Shown: positions 1 to 9,709, numbered from the stretch's first letter. The stretch is 64,000 nt of DNA from Legionella sp. W10-070 (GCF_900640175.1 NZ_CAAAJC010000014.1:17794-81793), one strand, 5' to 3'. Translations and numbers: made by a program. Notes: generated by a model from the sequence alone, not told the origin.

Positions 1-1126
1 CAGGGTTTTGCCAATCGTAATTCTTTTTTTCACTCTCATAGGTGGTTGCCGGATAATTTTGTGGCAATAAATAAACATGAAGCGATTTCTTAAGCTGCGC
101 CTCTGTAACGCCAAGCGTGGTTTCCAAGGCTAACACTTGTTCTGGTCTATCCTGTTCATTACGGACAATTGAAGCGGTAGCTGTAGTAACTTTAAAGTAA
201 TTTGCAATGTCAGGGATAAAGAGATTTTTTGTTATTTTAGTGCTTGTTTTACCGGGGCCTGTTGATGCTTTGATGCCTTCATTTAGTGTTATAACCAGGT
301 AACGAGGCACTTCTAATAAGGAAAGTGGTTCAGAATGAAGGTAGGCTATACGCTTATTTTGATCATAAGTCAGATTAAATTTAAAAGGCTGTGCTTTAAC
401 GCCTGTCTTGGCTTCAATGCTTTGCAATGACAAAGACGTTTTGTTTTCAAGACTGCCGGGATCCACAGGAAAATTAAAGCTGATAGTTGCAATCGCTTCT
501 CGGTGTTTTGCATTAACCGGATCCTGATAAAATTTAAATTCAGTAATTTTTGCTTCAAAAGGTTGGGTTGAAAAAGAGTAAGTATGACCCTCCATTATTG
601 CATCAGATACAAAAAAATTTTTCTCAAAATGAATATTATAAGATTGTCCCGCAGGCCAATCTGTTGCTGGAGTGAAGATTAAGCGGCTATCATTGTCCCA
701 TACCCATTTACCTTCTATAGAAGGGGTGATTGTTACTCCTTTATGAACCTCCTGACCAATTTGGTTTAAGGGTGCAACTGATTTAGGTGTAAAGTTATTT
801 TCAGGATTCGCTTGAGGCTGGCTAATTCCAAAATTAATAATAAGGGGCTCGGGCTTCAGTTTATCGTCTTCAACAAGGCTCGGTTTGGGTGCGCTAATAA
901 GGGCTGTTATCAGTTGAGGTTTAGGGAGGTTTTTATACCAGTAATAGCTATATCCAATGGCAGTAGAGAACAATAGAAAACCGGCAATACTTGACCAAAA
1001 CATTCCTGGTCTGGTAATAGCTTGACGACGAACCCAGACTGTCCAAGGGGGACTTGTCCAGTTAAGGCGTCCAAATAGCAGGATAAAAAAAGCGCTAATG
1101 GTGGAGTAAATTGGTTTTTTGCTCAT
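1..1126 (-). CDS. Alpha-2-macroglobulin family protein, N-terminal part (cut by window edge)
   Basis: About 375 N-terminal residues are visible; the gene runs off the left edge without a stop. The protein begins with a short cytoplasmic stretch and a membrane segment at about residues 42-63, so it is anchored in the inner membrane with the bulk in the periplasm. What follows is beta-rich, with features of bacterial alpha-2-macroglobulin MG domains (for example WVWDNDSRLIFTPATDWPAG around residue 150). Bacterial family members trap attacking proteases and are typically about 1,600-1,900 residues, so most of the gene lies outside. It is divergent from pbpC, the usual bacterial partner (yfhM-pbpC in E. 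coli, where the order differs). The thioester motif cannot be checked here. Confidence 0.82.
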   Translation of the reverse strand, partial: MSKKPIYSTISAFFILLFGRLNWTSPPWTVWVRRQAITRPGMFWSSIAGFLLFSTAIGYSYYWYKNLPKPQLITALISAPKPSLVEDDKLKPEPLIINFGISQPQANPENNFTPKSVAPLNQIGQEVHKGVTITPSIEGKWVWDNDSRLIFTPATDWPAGQSYNIHFEKNFFVSDAIMEGHTYSFSTQPFEAKITEFKFYQDPVNAKHREAIATISFNFPVDPGSLENKTSLSLQSIEAKTGVKAQPFKFNLTYDQNKRIAYLHSEPLSLLEVPRYLVITLNEGIKASTGPGKTSTKITKNLFIPDIANYFKVTTATASIVRNEQDRPEQVLALETTLGVTEAQLKKSLHVYLLPQNYPATTYESEKKNYDWQNP

Positions 1127-1215
1127 ATTTTATCCGGGTTAGCCTTGACATGGATCGGATGTGGTCATAGAGTAACTTTCTATAAGCCTGCCATAAAGGC
1201 TCTATATTAGCGATC

Positions 1216-3525
1216 ATGAGAAAACTTTTAAAGCGACTTGTTGCCATTCTGGTTCTTTTTTTTGCCAGTGGATGGCTGTTGTTATTTCTTCTTCCAAAGC
1301 CGCCGTTACTAAGCGGTATTAGTTTTTCAACTGCTGTGTATGATGAGAATGCTCACCTGTTAAGATTGACGCTCAGCGATGATGAAAAATACCGTTTGTT
1401 TACCCCATTATCTCAAATATCACCGCAATTGATTTCAGCGACTTTATTACAGGAAGATCAATATTTTTATAAACATTACGGCGTTAACCCTTTGGCAATA
1501 GTTAAGGCTGGTTGGCAAACTTATGTCAAAAAATCACGACGGATAGGGGCTTCAACGATCACCATGCAGGTGGCACGCATTCGCTACAGGATCAATTCCA
1601 AAACATTATCCGGGAAAATCTGGCAAATCATTTACGCTTTGCAGTTGGAAATGCACTACAGTAAAAAACAAATTTTAGAAGCTTATTTAAATTTTGCGCC
1701 ATATGGAAGTAATATTGAAGGAGTTGGTGCTGCGAGCTTAACCTATTTTAATAAACAGGCAGGGAAGATTAACTTGCCAGAAGCCCTTCTTTTAAGTGTG
1801 ATTCCTCAAAATCCTGCCAAACGTATTCCGGGCAATGATGACCTCAAAAAAATAAGGAGCAGATTGTTTGTACGGTGGTTAAAAGAGCATCCGGAGGATA
1901 AAAATAAAGAAGCAGCAATCAATTTACCTTTACAAATGCGTACCTCTCGTGACCTGCCCTTTGCTGCTCCACATTTGGTCAATTCAGTATTGGAGGAACA
2001 GTCATCCAAATCCCGAAATATAACGACTACAATAGATATTCGCCTGCAGGATGTACTTTCTCGAGTGACGAGAAATTATATTGCTCGAAAAAGGGATAGA
2101 GGGGTTAATAATGCAGCCGTTCTTTTAGTTGATACCCGTGATATGAGTGTAAAGAGCCTTATCGGATCGGCTCATTTTTTCAATCAGGAGATTGAAGGAC
2201 AAATCAATGGAACTGAGGCAAAACGTTCACCTGGTTCTACCTTAAAGCCTTTTATTTATGGTTTGGCATTTGATCAGGGATTGATTCATCCAGGTACTGT
2301 TTTAAAAGATGTGCCTCATCGTTTTGGCAGTTATAACCCTGAAAATTTTGATTATGATTTTATGGGACCTGTCAAAGCAAAAGATGCCTTAATTCTGAGC
2401 CGTAATATTCCTGCTATCGATCTTGCTAACCAGCTGACAGAGCCCAATTTATACCAATTACTTGAAAAAGCCCAGATTAGTCATCTGAAGCCAGAGTCTT
2501 ATTATGGATTAGCATTGGCACTAGGTGGGGCTGAGCTTAGCATGCAAGAGTTAACAACTTTATACGCCATGCTGGTTAATGGAGGGATGTGGCATCCATT
2601 ACGTCTGCGTAAAGATGCACCTTTTGAAGAAGGAAGACGTTTATTAAGCCCCGAGGCAAGTTTTCTGGTGTTGGATTGTCTTAAACATACATCACGACCC
2701 GACATTGATTTTCTTGACCGAGGAGTTCAACCATTTTACGTGGCATGGAAAACAGGAACTTCCTCCGGTTATCGGGATGCCTGGTCTATAGGTTCTTTTG
2801 GTCCCTACGTTTTAGCGGTATGGATTGGTAATTTTAATAATAAAGCAAATCGGGCTTTTGTCGGCAAAGATATAGCTGCTCCTTTGTTTTTTGAATTAAT
2901 TGGTGCTATCAAGCAGGCGAAGGGAGCGTTGCCAGTTATTACTCCGCCTTCAGAATCCCTTAATTTACGGCAGGTTGAGGTTTGCAAAAGCTCAGGAATG
3001 CTACCAACACGTTACTGTCAGGATAGAGAAATGACCTGGTTTATTCCAGGTAAATCACCTATCAAAAGCGATACTATATATCGCGAAATAGCCATTAATA
3101 AAAATACTGGTCTGCGGACTTGTCATTTTGATAACAATACCCGTTTTGAAGTGTATGAATTCTGGACAACTGATTTGCTTGGAATTTTTAAAAAGGCTGG
3201 TATCCAACGGCGTGTTCCACCTCCCTATGAAAAGGGCTGCACAGCAATTGGCAATGGCGCTTTAACGCCGCAGATTACCTCTCCTCAAAGTGAGTTAAGT
3301 TATATTATCCCTGTTGATGCGCCTCAAAAAACAAGAATTCCATTAATGGCAGTAGCCGATGCTGATGTAACGACGCTCTATTGGTTTATTAATGACAGCT
3401 TCTTAGCCAAAACTCCTCCTGACAGACCGTTGTTATGGACAGCAAAATCAGGAAAATTCATTGTGAGGGTTGTTGATGATCATGGCCTGTCTGATGCCAG
3501 GGAAATCAATATTAGAGTCTGTTGA
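1216..3525 (+). CDS. pbpC: Penicillin-binding protein 1C
   Basis: Bifunctional peptidoglycan synthase of 769 residues. A membrane anchor at about residues 8-28 is followed by a GT51 glycosyltransferase domain with the catalytic-Glu motif LLQEDQYFYKHYG (Glu80), then a transpeptidase domain with SXXK as STLK at residues 341-344 and the KTGTSSGYRDAW motif near residue 515. The C-terminal ~90 residues fit the BiPBP_C domain specific to PBP1C. Length and domain order are normal. PBP1C is periplasmic, anchored in the inner membrane, and is thought to act in cell-wall repair with the adjacent alpha-2-macroglobulin. Only 89 bases separate the divergent starts, so the promoters share that space. Confidence 0.95.
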   Translation: MRKLLKRLVAILVLFFASGWLLLFLLPKPPLLSGISFSTAVYDENAHLLRLTLSDDEKYRLFTPLSQISPQLISATLLQEDQYFYKHYGVNPLAIVKAGWQTYVKKSRRIGASTITMQVARIRYRINSKTLSGKIWQIIYALQLEMHYSKKQILEAYLNFAPYGSNIEGVGAASLTYFNKQAGKINLPEALLLSVIPQNPAKRIPGNDDLKKIRSRLFVRWLKEHPEDKNKEAAINLPLQMRTSRDLPFAAPHLVNSVLEEQSSKSRNITTTIDIRLQDVLSRVTRNYIARKRDRGVNNAAVLLVDTRDMSVKSLIGSAHFFNQEIEGQINGTEAKRSPGSTLKPFIYGLAFDQGLIHPGTVLKDVPHRFGSYNPENFDYDFMGPVKAKDALILSRNIPAIDLANQLTEPNLYQLLEKAQISHLKPESYYGLALALGGAELSMQELTTLYAMLVNGGMWHPLRLRKDAPFEEGRRLLSPEASFLVLDCLKHTSRPDIDFLDRGVQPFYVAWKTGTSSGYRDAWSIGSFGPYVLAVWIGNFNNKANRAFVGKDIAAPLFFELIGAIKQAKGALPVITPPSESLNLRQVEVCKSSGMLPTRYCQDREMTWFIPGKSPIKSDTIYREIAINKNTGLRTCHFDNNTRFEVYEFWTTDLLGIFKKAGIQRRVPPPYEKGCTAIGNGALTPQITSPQSELSYIIPVDAPQKTRIPLMAVADADVTTLYWFINDSFLAKTPPDRPLLWTAKSGKFIVRVVDDHGLSDAREINIRVC

Positions 3526-3536
3526 TAATTCACCTT

Positions 3537-3598
3537 CCGGCTACGTGCCGCGGCTTGCTTTCAATTAGCCTTAAGTTTTGCTTGACAGCCTTAAAGCC
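3537..3598 (+). repeat. Dispersed intergenic repeat, copy 1
   Basis: This stretch shares the ordered words ctacgt-ccgcg-gctt-caatt-gcc-taagttt-ttgaca with 63932-63985 at the other end of the window. Both copies are intergenic, in the same orientation and downstream of a plus-strand gene. Similarity is by eye, roughly 70-75 percent. Confidence 0.55.
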
Positions 3599-3600
3599 CG

Positions 3601-3629
3601 ACGTGCCACGGCTTGTCCGCGGCATCCAG
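3601..3629 (-). repeat. GC-rich palindromic repeat unit, copy 1
   Basis: Its reverse complement matches 3783-3814 and 23679-23709 closely; the shared core is ctggatgccgcg, a short variable loop, then cgcggcacgtag. Each unit folds as a small hairpin (gccgcg against cgcggc). Such units resemble REP/BIME-type intergenic palindromes. Confidence 0.65.
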
Positions 3630-3782
3630 CTTTAATTTATCAAATCTTCTAGGCTCTTGAACGAGTGATTTGAATATGGCCATTAATTTGCCTGTTTATA
3701 CCTGATGTTAGAACCATTATATTATGAGTTCGCTCTCATTAATCAATGAATTATATAGCGCAGTTTTTAATTTGACCATCTA

Positions 3783-3814
3783 CTGGATGCCGCGGGACAA
3801 GCCGCGGCACGTAG
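3783..3814 (+). repeat. GC-rich palindromic repeat unit, copy 2
   Basis: It is in inverse orientation to the unit at 3601-3629, so the pair could form a long-range stem enclosing about 150 bases. The hairpin core is gccgcg-ggacaagc-cgcggc. Confidence 0.65.
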
Positions 3815-3881
3815 CCGTAAATCTGAACGTAATCCAGATGCCAACCCGAAAATTCAATCTTGACGAGGGATGATTAATTAT

Positions 3882-4247
3882 TTACAGGATGATCCCCAAA
3901 ACAACCTCACGTTGTTCACTTAAGAGAACATTAAACGTCCGGCAGGCTGCTCCAATGGACATCACTTCAAGGGCTATTTGTTGCCTGGCGAGCGATTGTA
4001 CAACAGGCATAGGAGCAAAATACTCCCGGGTTTTATGACCGAGCAAGATAATCCTGGGCTGATATTTCAACAAGAAAAGTAGTGATTCATGATTAAGATC
4101 ATGAATGGTGCTGACTGGCCAGTCAGTAATAATTTCCTGATTACTGACAATCAAACTATTTTGATAGACGAGCGAATTAATTTTGACTTCGTTTTCATTA
4201 TAAGCCTGAATAGTATGTCGGTCACTCGCTTCCAGATTAATATGCAT
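3882..4247 (-). CDS. Mth938-like (DUF498/NDUFAF3-type) domain protein
   Basis: The 121-residue protein matches the small Mth938-like fold: a beta-rich start, a central RIILLGHKTREYF segment, and the family's VVQSLARQQIALEVMSIGAACRTFNVLLSE-type region near residues 83-112 (GAACRTFNVL is the recognisable core). Bacterial members have no established reaction; the human homologue NDUFAF3 helps assemble respiratory complex I. It is divergent from alaC with 59 bases between the starts. Cytoplasmic, no signal peptide. Family assignment is fairly sure, function unknown. Confidence 0.82.
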   Translation of the reverse strand: MHINLEASDRHTIQAYNENEVKINSLVYQNSLIVSNQEIITDWPVSTIHDLNHESLLFLLKYQPRIILLGHKTREYFAPMPVVQSLARQQIALEVMSIGAACRTFNVLLSEQREVVLGIIL

Positions 4248-4306
4248 GGTGTTTAACAGGGTAATAATTTATACTCGTTTCTTCAGTATACCACAGGGGG
4301 AAAAAC

Positions 4307-5500
4307 ATGAGTCAATTTCCACGTATCAAGCGCTTGCCGCCTTATGTATTCAATACATTAGCTCAGCTCAAATCTGAGGCGCGAGCGCGAGGCGAGGATA
4401 TTATTGACTTTGGGATGGGGAACCCCGATCAGCCTACCCCTCAACATATAGTTGATAAACTGGTTGAAACAGTCCAACGTCCTGATACCCATCGTTATTC
4501 CATGTCGAAAGGGATCCCCCGTTTGCGTCGTGCGATGGCTAACTGGTATAAGCGAAATTATGATGTAATCCTCGACAGTGAAAAACAAATTCTTGCAACC
4601 ATCGGATCGAAAGAAGGCTTGGCACATCTTGCCTTGGCTATCAGCGGTCCCGGTGACACAGTGCTTGTTCCTGATCCTGCCTATCCGATTCATACTTATG
4701 GGTTTATTATTGCGGGTGCCAATGTAAAGCAAATTCCTTTGATCGATGAAAACCAATTTCTGCAAGCGGTCGAAACTGCTATTGAGCAAACCTGGCCAAG
4801 ACCCAAGGCGCTGGTTATTAATTTCCCTGCCAACCCCAGCACGCATTGTGTAGAGTATGAATTTTTTGAAAGGGTGGTCGATTTGGCCAAGCGTCATTGT
4901 ATCTGGATTATTCACGATTTGGCTTATGCAGATATCGTTTTCGACAATTATAAAGCGCCCTCGATATTACAAGTCCCCGGAGCAACTGACATAGCAATTG
5001 AAACGTACTCGCTCTCCAAATCCTATAACATGCCGGGCTGGAGGGTTGGATTTGCCTGCGGTAATGAGGAGTTGGTGGGGGCATTGACCCGAATCAAATC
5101 TTATCTGGATTATGGTACTTTCACGCCAATTCAGGTGGCGGCTATTGCTGCTCTTGAAGGTTCTGATGCCTGTGTTGACGAAATTAAAGCCTTATATGAA
5201 CAACGGCGTAATATTCTCTGTGATGGTTTGCAAGAGCTGGGTTGGTATGTAGAAAAGCCAAAAGCCACGATGTTTGTATGGGCTCCAATCCCTGCTACTT
5301 ATAAACATATGGGGTCACTGGAATTCTCTAAATATTTGCTTCAAGAGGCTTCTGTTGCAGTATCTCCAGGGATTGGATTTGGTCAACAAGGAGATGGTTA
5401 TGTTCGTTTTGGTTTAATTGAAAATCATCAACGAATAAGGCAGGCTTTGCGTAATTTAAAAACATTATTTAAACGAGATGGCTATTTGCAGGCAGTTTAG
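4307..5500 (+). CDS. alaC: Alanine-synthesising aminotransferase AlaC
   Basis: PLP-dependent class I/II aminotransferase (397 residues) that converts pyruvate and glutamate to alanine and 2-oxoglutarate. It closely follows E. coli AlaC as I remember it, from [11 protein letters not shown] at the start through [24 protein letters not shown] and the PLP lysine motif [15 protein letters not shown], to the [14 protein letters not shown] end. The start is ATG 4307 preceded by a strong cagggggaaa ribosome site. It is followed after 2 bases by the next gene, so the two are probably cotranscribed with recJ. Confidence 0.92.
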   Translation: MSQFPRIKRLPPYVFNTLAQLKSEARARGEDIIDFGMGNPDQPTPQHIVDKLVETVQRPDTHRYSMSKGIPRLRRAMANWYKRNYDVILDSEKQILATIGSKEGLAHLALAISGPGDTVLVPDPAYPIHTYGFIIAGANVKQIPLIDENQFLQAVETAIEQTWPRPKALVINFPANPSTHCVEYEFFERVVDLAKRHCIWIIHDLAYADIVFDNYKAPSILQVPGATDIAIETYSLSKSYNMPGWRVGFACGNEELVGALTRIKSYLDYGTFTPIQVAAIAALEGSDACVDEIKALYEQRRNILCDGLQELGWYVEKPKATMFVWAPIPATYKHMGSLEFSKYLLQEASVAVSPGIGFGQQGDGYVRFGLIENHQRIRQALRNLKTLFKRDGYLQAV

Positions 5501-5502
5501 TC

Positions 5503-6300
5503 ATGCAGGTAGTTATAAACAAGACAATAAATAGACCTGCTAATAGTGAGCCACTCGTCAGTCGGGGTGATTTTTATAGTAATACACTGTTTTGTCTGGG
5601 GTTTGATGAATCAAATCCTCCCCTTGCTGATTTATTCCGTCTTTATTATCAATTGGAAGGACAATGGTTGATTGCCTCTCCTGTTCATTGGGAAGCCACT
5701 CATAATGATGCCATGATTGTAGCGGTTGATGAGACACTTGATCTAACTGAAAAAGAATCCCGTTTATGGTTTTCTGAAGTAGCTCAATTTCTCAAGCCTT
5801 ATGGTTTGGATTGCCTTTACCATGATCCGTATACCTGGCTATTAAAAGTGGATAATCAGCCAACGATTTCCAGCCGTTCAGTCTATGCCATGTTACATCA
5901 ATCTACCATGCCCGTTCTTAATGCTTTGGATAAAACACTCTTTTGGCAACGACTGGTCACAGAATTGCAGATGTACTTAAATTCACATCCCCTGAATAGC
6001 AATCGTTTTCAGCAGAAAACTATTAACGGTTTATGGTTTTGGGGAGAGGGGCATTTTAAGCTGCCAACAAAAAAAATAATCACCGATGATGAGATTTTCC
6101 TTAAAGTGCTTATTGATGTTGAGCGTCTGGCTGCCAGTTCTGTTTTTAGGAAGGACAGCTTAATTTGTATCAAGCATTCCGAGCATGCAGACCTTGCCAA
6201 TCTTCAGGAAAAAACACAGCAATATGCAGTCGAATGGTACTGGAATAATCTCGCTTATTTAAAACCGGCCATCAATTGGTGGTCAAGATTATGGAGATAA
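5503..6300 (+). CDS. Conserved protein of unknown function upstream of recJ
   Basis: The 265-residue cytoplasmic protein has no signal peptide or membrane segment. The most conserved-looking part is NGLWFWGEGHF near residues 176-186, a motif I associate with a gammaproteobacterial family found next to recJ and sometimes labelled phosphoglycerate-mutase-like; that label is doubtful because no phosphatase metal-binding motif is visible. It sits 2 bases after alaC and 6 before recJ, which argues for one transcript. Function not known. Confidence 0.8.
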   Translation: MQVVINKTINRPANSEPLVSRGDFYSNTLFCLGFDESNPPLADLFRLYYQLEGQWLIASPVHWEATHNDAMIVAVDETLDLTEKESRLWFSEVAQFLKPYGLDCLYHDPYTWLLKVDNQPTISSRSVYAMLHQSTMPVLNALDKTLFWQRLVTELQMYLNSHPLNSNRFQQKTINGLWFWGEGHFKLPTKKIITDDEIFLKVLIDVERLAASSVFRKDSLICIKHSEHADLANLQEKTQQYAVEWYWNNLAYLKPAINWWSRLWR

Positions 6301-6306
6301 CAGGTC

Positions 6307-8037
6307 GTGCGGATTAAACAACGAGAAATACCTACTTCACTCTCTGAATTATTAGATTATCCGCCTATCCTTCAACGCATCTATGCTGCACGTGGTATTG
6401 ATGCGCAGACGCAATTGGATAAAAGCCTGCAGGCACTCTTGCCTTTTGGTTCATTAATGGATATTGATACCGCTTGTATCCGGTTAGAGCAAGCCTTAAG
6501 AGATAAACAGCGGATTTTGATTGTTGGTGATTTTGATGCGGATGGTGCCACATCTACCGCATTGGCAGTTTCCGCTTTACGTTTAATGGGCGCTTCGTCG
6601 GTGGAGTTTTTAGTTCCTAATCGTTTTGACTTTGGTTATGGCCTAACGCCAGCTATCGTAGACATTGCCAAAAAATGGCAGCCTCATTTAATTATTACCG
6701 TAGATAATGGAATTGCCAGTGTAGATGGCGTTGATGCTGCAAATACAGCAGGTATTGATGTCTTGATTACGGATCATCATTTACCTGGTGAGATATTGCC
6801 TGAAGCCTGTGCCATCGTTAACCCCAATCAGGCTGGAGATTTATTCCCTAGTAAATCAATTGCCGGCGTTGGCGTTATCTTCTATGTCATGCTTGCGCTG
6901 AGACGACATCTGATGAATACCGACTGGTTTGAATCTCAGGGTTTAACACCACCGAATATGGCTCAATTTCTTGATTTGGTTGCGCTTGGGACAGTAGCCG
7001 ATGTCGTTGCTTTGGATCAAAATAATCGTATTATGGTAAATCAAGGGCTGGCACGGATTCGTCAAGGGCTTTGTCGCCCAGGGATTAGTGCTTTAATTGA
7101 GGTATCCGGACGTAATTGCCTGCGTTTACGCGAAAATGATCTGGGTTTTGCGGTAGGACCAAGATTAAATGCCGCAGGAAGGTTGGATGATATGTCGCTT
7201 GGTATAGAGTGCCTGCTAAGTGATGATCTAGAGAAAGCACGTAAATTTGCTGTCCATTTGGATGAACTCAATCAGGAGCGGCGTGTTATCGAAGCAGAAA
7301 TGAAAGACCAGGCGATGTTGGCGATTGAACAATTGACTAAAAAAATGGAAAACAGTCACCAATTGCCTGCTGCTTTATGCCTGGTTGATCCCTCATGGCA
7401 TCAGGGGGTAATTGGCATTCTCGCCGGTCGGCTAAAAGAGCGTTATCATCGACCGGTTATTGCTTTTGCAGCTGTTAGTGACAGCGAGTTAAAAGGTTCT
7501 GCCCGTTCAATAACTGGCTTGAATATACGGGATGCCCTGGCGGCAGTTGATAAAGACAATCCAGGGTTAATTACCAAATTTGGCGGCCATGCCATGGCAG
7601 CTGGTTTAAGTATCGCCCCTGAAGCGTTTGCCAGTTTCCGGCAAGCTTTTATCAATGAAGTCGCCAGACAGATTGATGTTTCCCAACTTGAAGGCGAAAT
7701 CTGGACGGATGGCTCTTTGCAATCAAAAGAACTCACATTGGAAACAGCAACGTTGTTGCAGCAGGCAGGCCCTTGGGGGCAACAATTCCCAGAACCTTGC
7801 TTTGATAATATTTTTGAATTAATTGATCAACGTTTGGTAGGACAGAACCATTTGAAGCTATCGTTGGCTCATCCTGATGGCGGCATATTTGATGCTATTG
7901 CGTTTAATATTAATCAACAGCAATGGCCAAATTATCGTGCAAGACAGGTTCATGCTGTTTATAAACTGGATATCAATATTTATCAGGGTAAAACAAAACT
8001 GCAGTTGGTTATTGATGCGTTGCAGGTGTATAATTAA
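6307..8037 (+). CDS. recJ: Single-stranded-DNA-specific 5'-3' exonuclease RecJ
   Basis: The 576-residue DHH-superfamily nuclease degrades single-stranded DNA 5' to 3' in RecF-pathway recombination, base excision and mismatch repair. The metal-binding motifs are in place: GDFDADGATS (Asp75, Asp77, Asp79), a TVDNG segment and ITDHHLPG (Asp156-His157-His158), then the DHHA1 part with KFGGHAMAAGLS near residue 430 and a C-terminal OB-like region. The start is GTG at 6307, the only good candidate, after ggagataacagg. Length is normal for RecJ. Confidence 0.95.
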   Translation: MRIKQREIPTSLSELLDYPPILQRIYAARGIDAQTQLDKSLQALLPFGSLMDIDTACIRLEQALRDKQRILIVGDFDADGATSTALAVSALRLMGASSVEFLVPNRFDFGYGLTPAIVDIAKKWQPHLIITVDNGIASVDGVDAANTAGIDVLITDHHLPGEILPEACAIVNPNQAGDLFPSKSIAGVGVIFYVMLALRRHLMNTDWFESQGLTPPNMAQFLDLVALGTVADVVALDQNNRIMVNQGLARIRQGLCRPGISALIEVSGRNCLRLRENDLGFAVGPRLNAAGRLDDMSLGIECLLSDDLEKARKFAVHLDELNQERRVIEAEMKDQAMLAIEQLTKKMENSHQLPAALCLVDPSWHQGVIGILAGRLKERYHRPVIAFAAVSDSELKGSARSITGLNIRDALAAVDKDNPGLITKFGGHAMAAGLSIAPEAFASFRQAFINEVARQIDVSQLEGEIWTDGSLQSKELTLETATLLQQAGPWGQQFPEPCFDNIFELIDQRLVGQNHLKLSLAHPDGGIFDAIAFNINQQQWPNYRARQVHAVYKLDINIYQGKTKLQLVIDALQVYN

Positions 8038-8043
8038 CCCCGA

Positions 8044-9072
8044 GTGAATACCCTGGAATTTTGGAAGTTTTATAATTTGTCATCTGCAGCATTAATTTCC
8101 CCACTGTCCATCGCCCCAATGATTGATTGGACTTATACTCATTTTCGTGTACTGATGCGTCTTATCGCGCCGCATGCGCTTTTGTATACTGATATGCAAA
8201 CGACCGGTGCGATAGAGAATAACCCCTCTCGGGCTTTATTTTTCTCCCCAGTTGAGCATCCTTTAGCCCTGCAGATTGGTGGTGCAGAGAAAGAAAGATT
8301 AGTAAATTGCGCTCAATTAGCGCAAGAGAAGGGCTTTGATGAGGTTAATTTAAATCTGGGTTGCCCCAGTGATAAAGTGCAAGCGGGGCGATTTGGTGCT
8401 TGTCTAATGGCTGAGCCTGCAAAAGTAGCTGAGTGCATTGCCGCAATGAAAAAAACAGCTTCAATTCCGGTGACTGCAAAAACACGAATTGGAATAGATG
8501 ATCAGGATAGCTATCAATTTTTCTCAGCGTTTATTCATCGGTTAATTGATGCTGGATGTGATAAGCTAATTGTCCATGCACGCAAGGCATGGCTTCATGG
8601 ATTAAACCCCAAGCAAAATCGGACAATTCCCCCCCTGCATTACGATTATGTTTATCGAATCAAGGAGGAGCTGCCAACTATTCCAGTTATTATTAATGGT
8701 AATATCAACTCTATCGAGGATATCAATCAACATATGCAGTATGTCGATGGCGTTATGCTTGGACGGCTCGCCTGTCAAAATCCTTATGCTATAAGCCTGA
8801 TACATAAGTATTTTTTCCCTGAAATTCCAATTACTCCTCGCCATAGGATTTTGAAGAAATATATAGGCTATATCCAATTGCAGTTTGAGCAGGGTGTTCC
8901 TTTAAGTGTATTACTTAAACCTGTTTTGAATTTGGCTCACGGGCTACCTGGCTCAAAACGCTGGAAGGAGCGCTTAATTCAAATACAGCAGAACAAACAG
9001 GCAGACAGACTGGATGATGCTGTAATCAGTTTGGAAGAAATGGAACAAAATTTATTGATATTAAATGAATAA
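8044..9072 (+). CDS. dusA: tRNA-dihydrouridine(20/20a) synthase DusA
   Basis: FMN-dependent reductase (342 residues) that makes dihydrouridine in the tRNA D-loop. The family motifs are SIAPMIDWTYTHFRV, NLGCPSDKVQAGRFGACLM (with the catalytic Cys) and VHARKAWLHGLNPKQNR. The last two are closer to DusA than to DusB or DusC, which decides the subtype. The start is probably GTG 8044, six bases after the recJ stop; the first ~20 residues before SIAPMIDW are weakly conserved, so a later start is possible. Confidence 0.9.
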   Translation: MNTLEFWKFYNLSSAALISPLSIAPMIDWTYTHFRVLMRLIAPHALLYTDMQTTGAIENNPSRALFFSPVEHPLALQIGGAEKERLVNCAQLAQEKGFDEVNLNLGCPSDKVQAGRFGACLMAEPAKVAECIAAMKKTASIPVTAKTRIGIDDQDSYQFFSAFIHRLIDAGCDKLIVHARKAWLHGLNPKQNRTIPPLHYDYVYRIKEELPTIPVIINGNINSIEDINQHMQYVDGVMLGRLACQNPYAISLIHKYFFPEIPITPRHRILKKYIGYIQLQFEQGVPLSVLLKPVLNLAHGLPGSKRWKERLIQIQQNKQADRLDDAVISLEEMEQNLLILNE

Positions 9073-9115
9073 ACAGAGAAAACATCTTATCTGCCAATAA
9101 CCTTTAGTGAATTAC

Positions 9116-9472
9116 ATGAGAAGCATCTTAACCAGCATTCTACTTCTAATCGGCTCTAATACCTTTATGCTTTATGCATGGTATGCGCACCTTAAGGAAT
9201 TCTCCAGCAAACCGCTCCTTTTCGTCATTATCATCAGTTGGTCGATTGCTTTTTTCGAGTATCTTTTACAGGTGCCTGCTAATCGTATCGGTTTTAGTGA
9301 GGCTCATTTGAGTCTGGCGCAGCTTAAAATTCTTCAGGAAGTCATTACCCTTGGTGTTTTTTTACCATTTGCTGTGTATTATATGGGGCAAAAAGTCACG
9401 CTTAACTTTTTATGGGCTGGCTTATGTTTGCTCGGTGCTGTTTATTTTATTTTTAAACCTGTTATAGAATAA
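9116..9472 (+). CDS. DUF486 (DMT-superfamily-like) small membrane protein
   Basis: The 118-residue protein has four predicted membrane segments and fits DUF486: an N-terminal LLLIGSNTFMLYAWYAHLKE segment, then FFEYLLQVPANRIG and a C-terminal FKPVIE end. Members are treated as drug/metabolite transporter relatives, possibly working as dimers, with no known substrate. The start is taken at ATG 9116; GTG 9107 is in frame three codons earlier and no clear ribosome site separates them. Confidence 0.82.
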   Translation: MRSILTSILLLIGSNTFMLYAWYAHLKEFSSKPLLFVIIISWSIAFFEYLLQVPANRIGFSEAHLSLAQLKILQEVITLGVFLPFAVYYMGQKVTLNFLWAGLCLLGAVYFIFKPVIE

Positions 9473-9496
9473 AGCAGGATATAAGGAGATAATAAA

Positions 9497-9709
9497 TTGA
9501 AAAGGATTTCAGGTTTGGTTTTCTTGATGCTAGGCATGCTTCCAACAGCAAATGCTTATCTTTGTTTATCTGGTTATCATTACAGTCAAAACTACGTGTT
9601 TGAAATTACCTGCGATATTGATCGTTCCAGAGACTTAGTTCATAAAAAGACCTATAATTGGGCATGTTATAAAGGTTTATCGTACTATTATTATTGTATA
9701 AAAAATTAA
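9497..9709 (+). CDS. Small secreted cysteine-containing protein
   Basis: The 70-residue precursor has a TTG start at 9497 after a good aaggag ribosome site. Residues 1-20 form a classical signal peptide (KRISGLVFLMLGMLPTANA) with cleavage after ANA. The mature ~50 residues are Tyr- and Cys-rich (four Cys), suggesting a disulfide-bonded periplasmic or secreted peptide. I do not recognise a family. The gene lies 24 bases after the DUF486 gene and well before secA. Confidence 0.65.
   Translation: MKRISGLVFLMLGMLPTANAYLCLSGYHYSQNYVFEITCDIDRSRDLVHKKTYNWACYKGLSYYYYCIKN

Larger units (their letters stand above)
3526..3881. other. Gene-free spacer between pbpC and the Mth938-like gene, carrying palindromic repeats
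   Basis: No open frame with coding character is seen. The spacer holds one copy of a roughly 60-base dispersed repeat (3537-3598) and a pair of inverted GC-rich palindromic units (3601-3629 and 3783-3814). The middle part (3640-3780) is AT-rich and featureless to my eye. Confidence 0.7.

Noticed and set aside
4358..4915. 185-residue minus-strand frame inside alaC
   Set aside because: It is antisense to a well conserved aminotransferase and its translation has no coherent protein features.
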